From Candidatus Cloacimonadota bacterium (lineage in GTDB: Bacteria; Cloacimonadota; Cloacimonadia; JGIOTU-2), in assembly GCA_011043895.1 (NCBI GenBank), contig DRBZ01000097.1, positions 1 through 15,836 on the forward strand: a DNA stretch of 15,836 nucleotides, read 5' to 3'. The position numbers and the translations under genes are program-made. This document shows positions 15,671-15,836 of the stretch, piece after piece (the stretch's first letter is position 1; each line of letters begins with the position of its first letter). The notes under the pieces were generated by a model, which made no database searches, had not been told where the DNA came from, and was given only the letters and a program-made list of their open reading frames with translations.

Positions 15671-15836
15671 TCAATCCAAACAATGTAATAGTAAATTATC
15701 TAACTCCTTATAATTAATCTCCCCTGAAAAACATCTCAAATGCTGACGAATAACTTGACTACGAGTATTTGTGTAGGTACAAAACTCCCAAAAAAAATGC
15801 AGAGAAGTGCAAAAAGCTGAGAGTTTACGATGATAA
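15671..15836 (-). CDS. Possible C-terminal end of a gene entering from the right edge
   Basis: On the minus strand one frame is open from the window edge to a TGA (complement of 15671-15673), about 54 codons with no internal start. The last part reads TNTRSQVIRQHLRCFSGE and then INYKELDNLLLHCLD, a plausible helical end. The upstream part, over a T-rich stretch, looks less natural. An open frame of this length can arise by chance. It would be convergent with ileS. I recognise no family. Confidence 0.25.
   Translation of the reverse strand, partial: YHRKLSAFCTSLHFFWEFCTYTNTRSQVIRQHLRCFSGEINYKELDNLLLHCLD

Overview
This is a bacterial chromosomal window of about 42% G+C by eye. It holds a broken gene at the left edge, three tRNA genes, and nine or ten housekeeping genes that all read rightward. 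The IleS has the Bacteroidota-like 'GIHH' form of the class I signature. RodA is long, the oxidoreductase belongs to a divergent FAD/NAD family, and a UPF0182 membrane protein is present. Together these suggest the Fibrobacterota-Chlorobiota-Bacteroidota (FCB) side of the tree or a neighbouring candidate phylum such as Cloacimonadota. That placement is inference. GmhA (heptose for LPS) and a barrel-like gene remnant point to a Gram-negative envelope.

Layout. Positions 55-712 hold the 3' part of an envelope-protein gene split by one frameshift. Positions 860-1140 hold initiator tRNA-fMet, a second CAU tRNA (probably elongator Met) and tRNA-Arg(UCU). An intrinsic terminator sits between the second and third tRNA. 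From 1268 comes a closely spaced run: comM/yifB (Mg-chelatase-like ATPase), rodA (SEDS glycan polymerase), gmhA, a 93-residue protein of unknown function, eno, a short FtsB/DivIC-type divisome protein, a guanine-deaminase-like amidohydrolase, the 945-residue UPF0182 protein, and an FAD/NAD disulfide-oxidoreductase homologue. A 204-base gap with an elaborate leader follows, then ileS and a clear terminator at 15587-15612. A possible gene tail on the minus strand enters from the right edge.

The most interesting element is the ileS leader at 12288-12400. A 21-codon ORF has seven Ile codons, four of them consecutive, and ends in a TGA lying inside the 5' arm of a hairpin. The 3' arm of that hairpin is also the 5' arm of a strong intrinsic terminator with a GCAA tetraloop and seven T's. 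This is the geometry of ribosome-mediated transcription attenuation: stalling at Ile codons should favour the antiterminator and ileS expression, while reaching the stop codon should favour termination. I see no T-box. The sequence elements are directly visible; the mechanism is inferred.

How the genes fit together. RodA and the FtsB-like protein serve cell-wall elongation and division, and GmhA serves LPS heptose synthesis. Enolase is glycolytic and the amidohydrolase is probably purine salvage. The tRNAs and IleS serve translation. Spacings of a few bases suggest co-transcription of rodA, of gmhA through the FtsB-like gene, and of the UPF0182 and oxidoreductase genes. No terminator is visible between 1268 and 12366.
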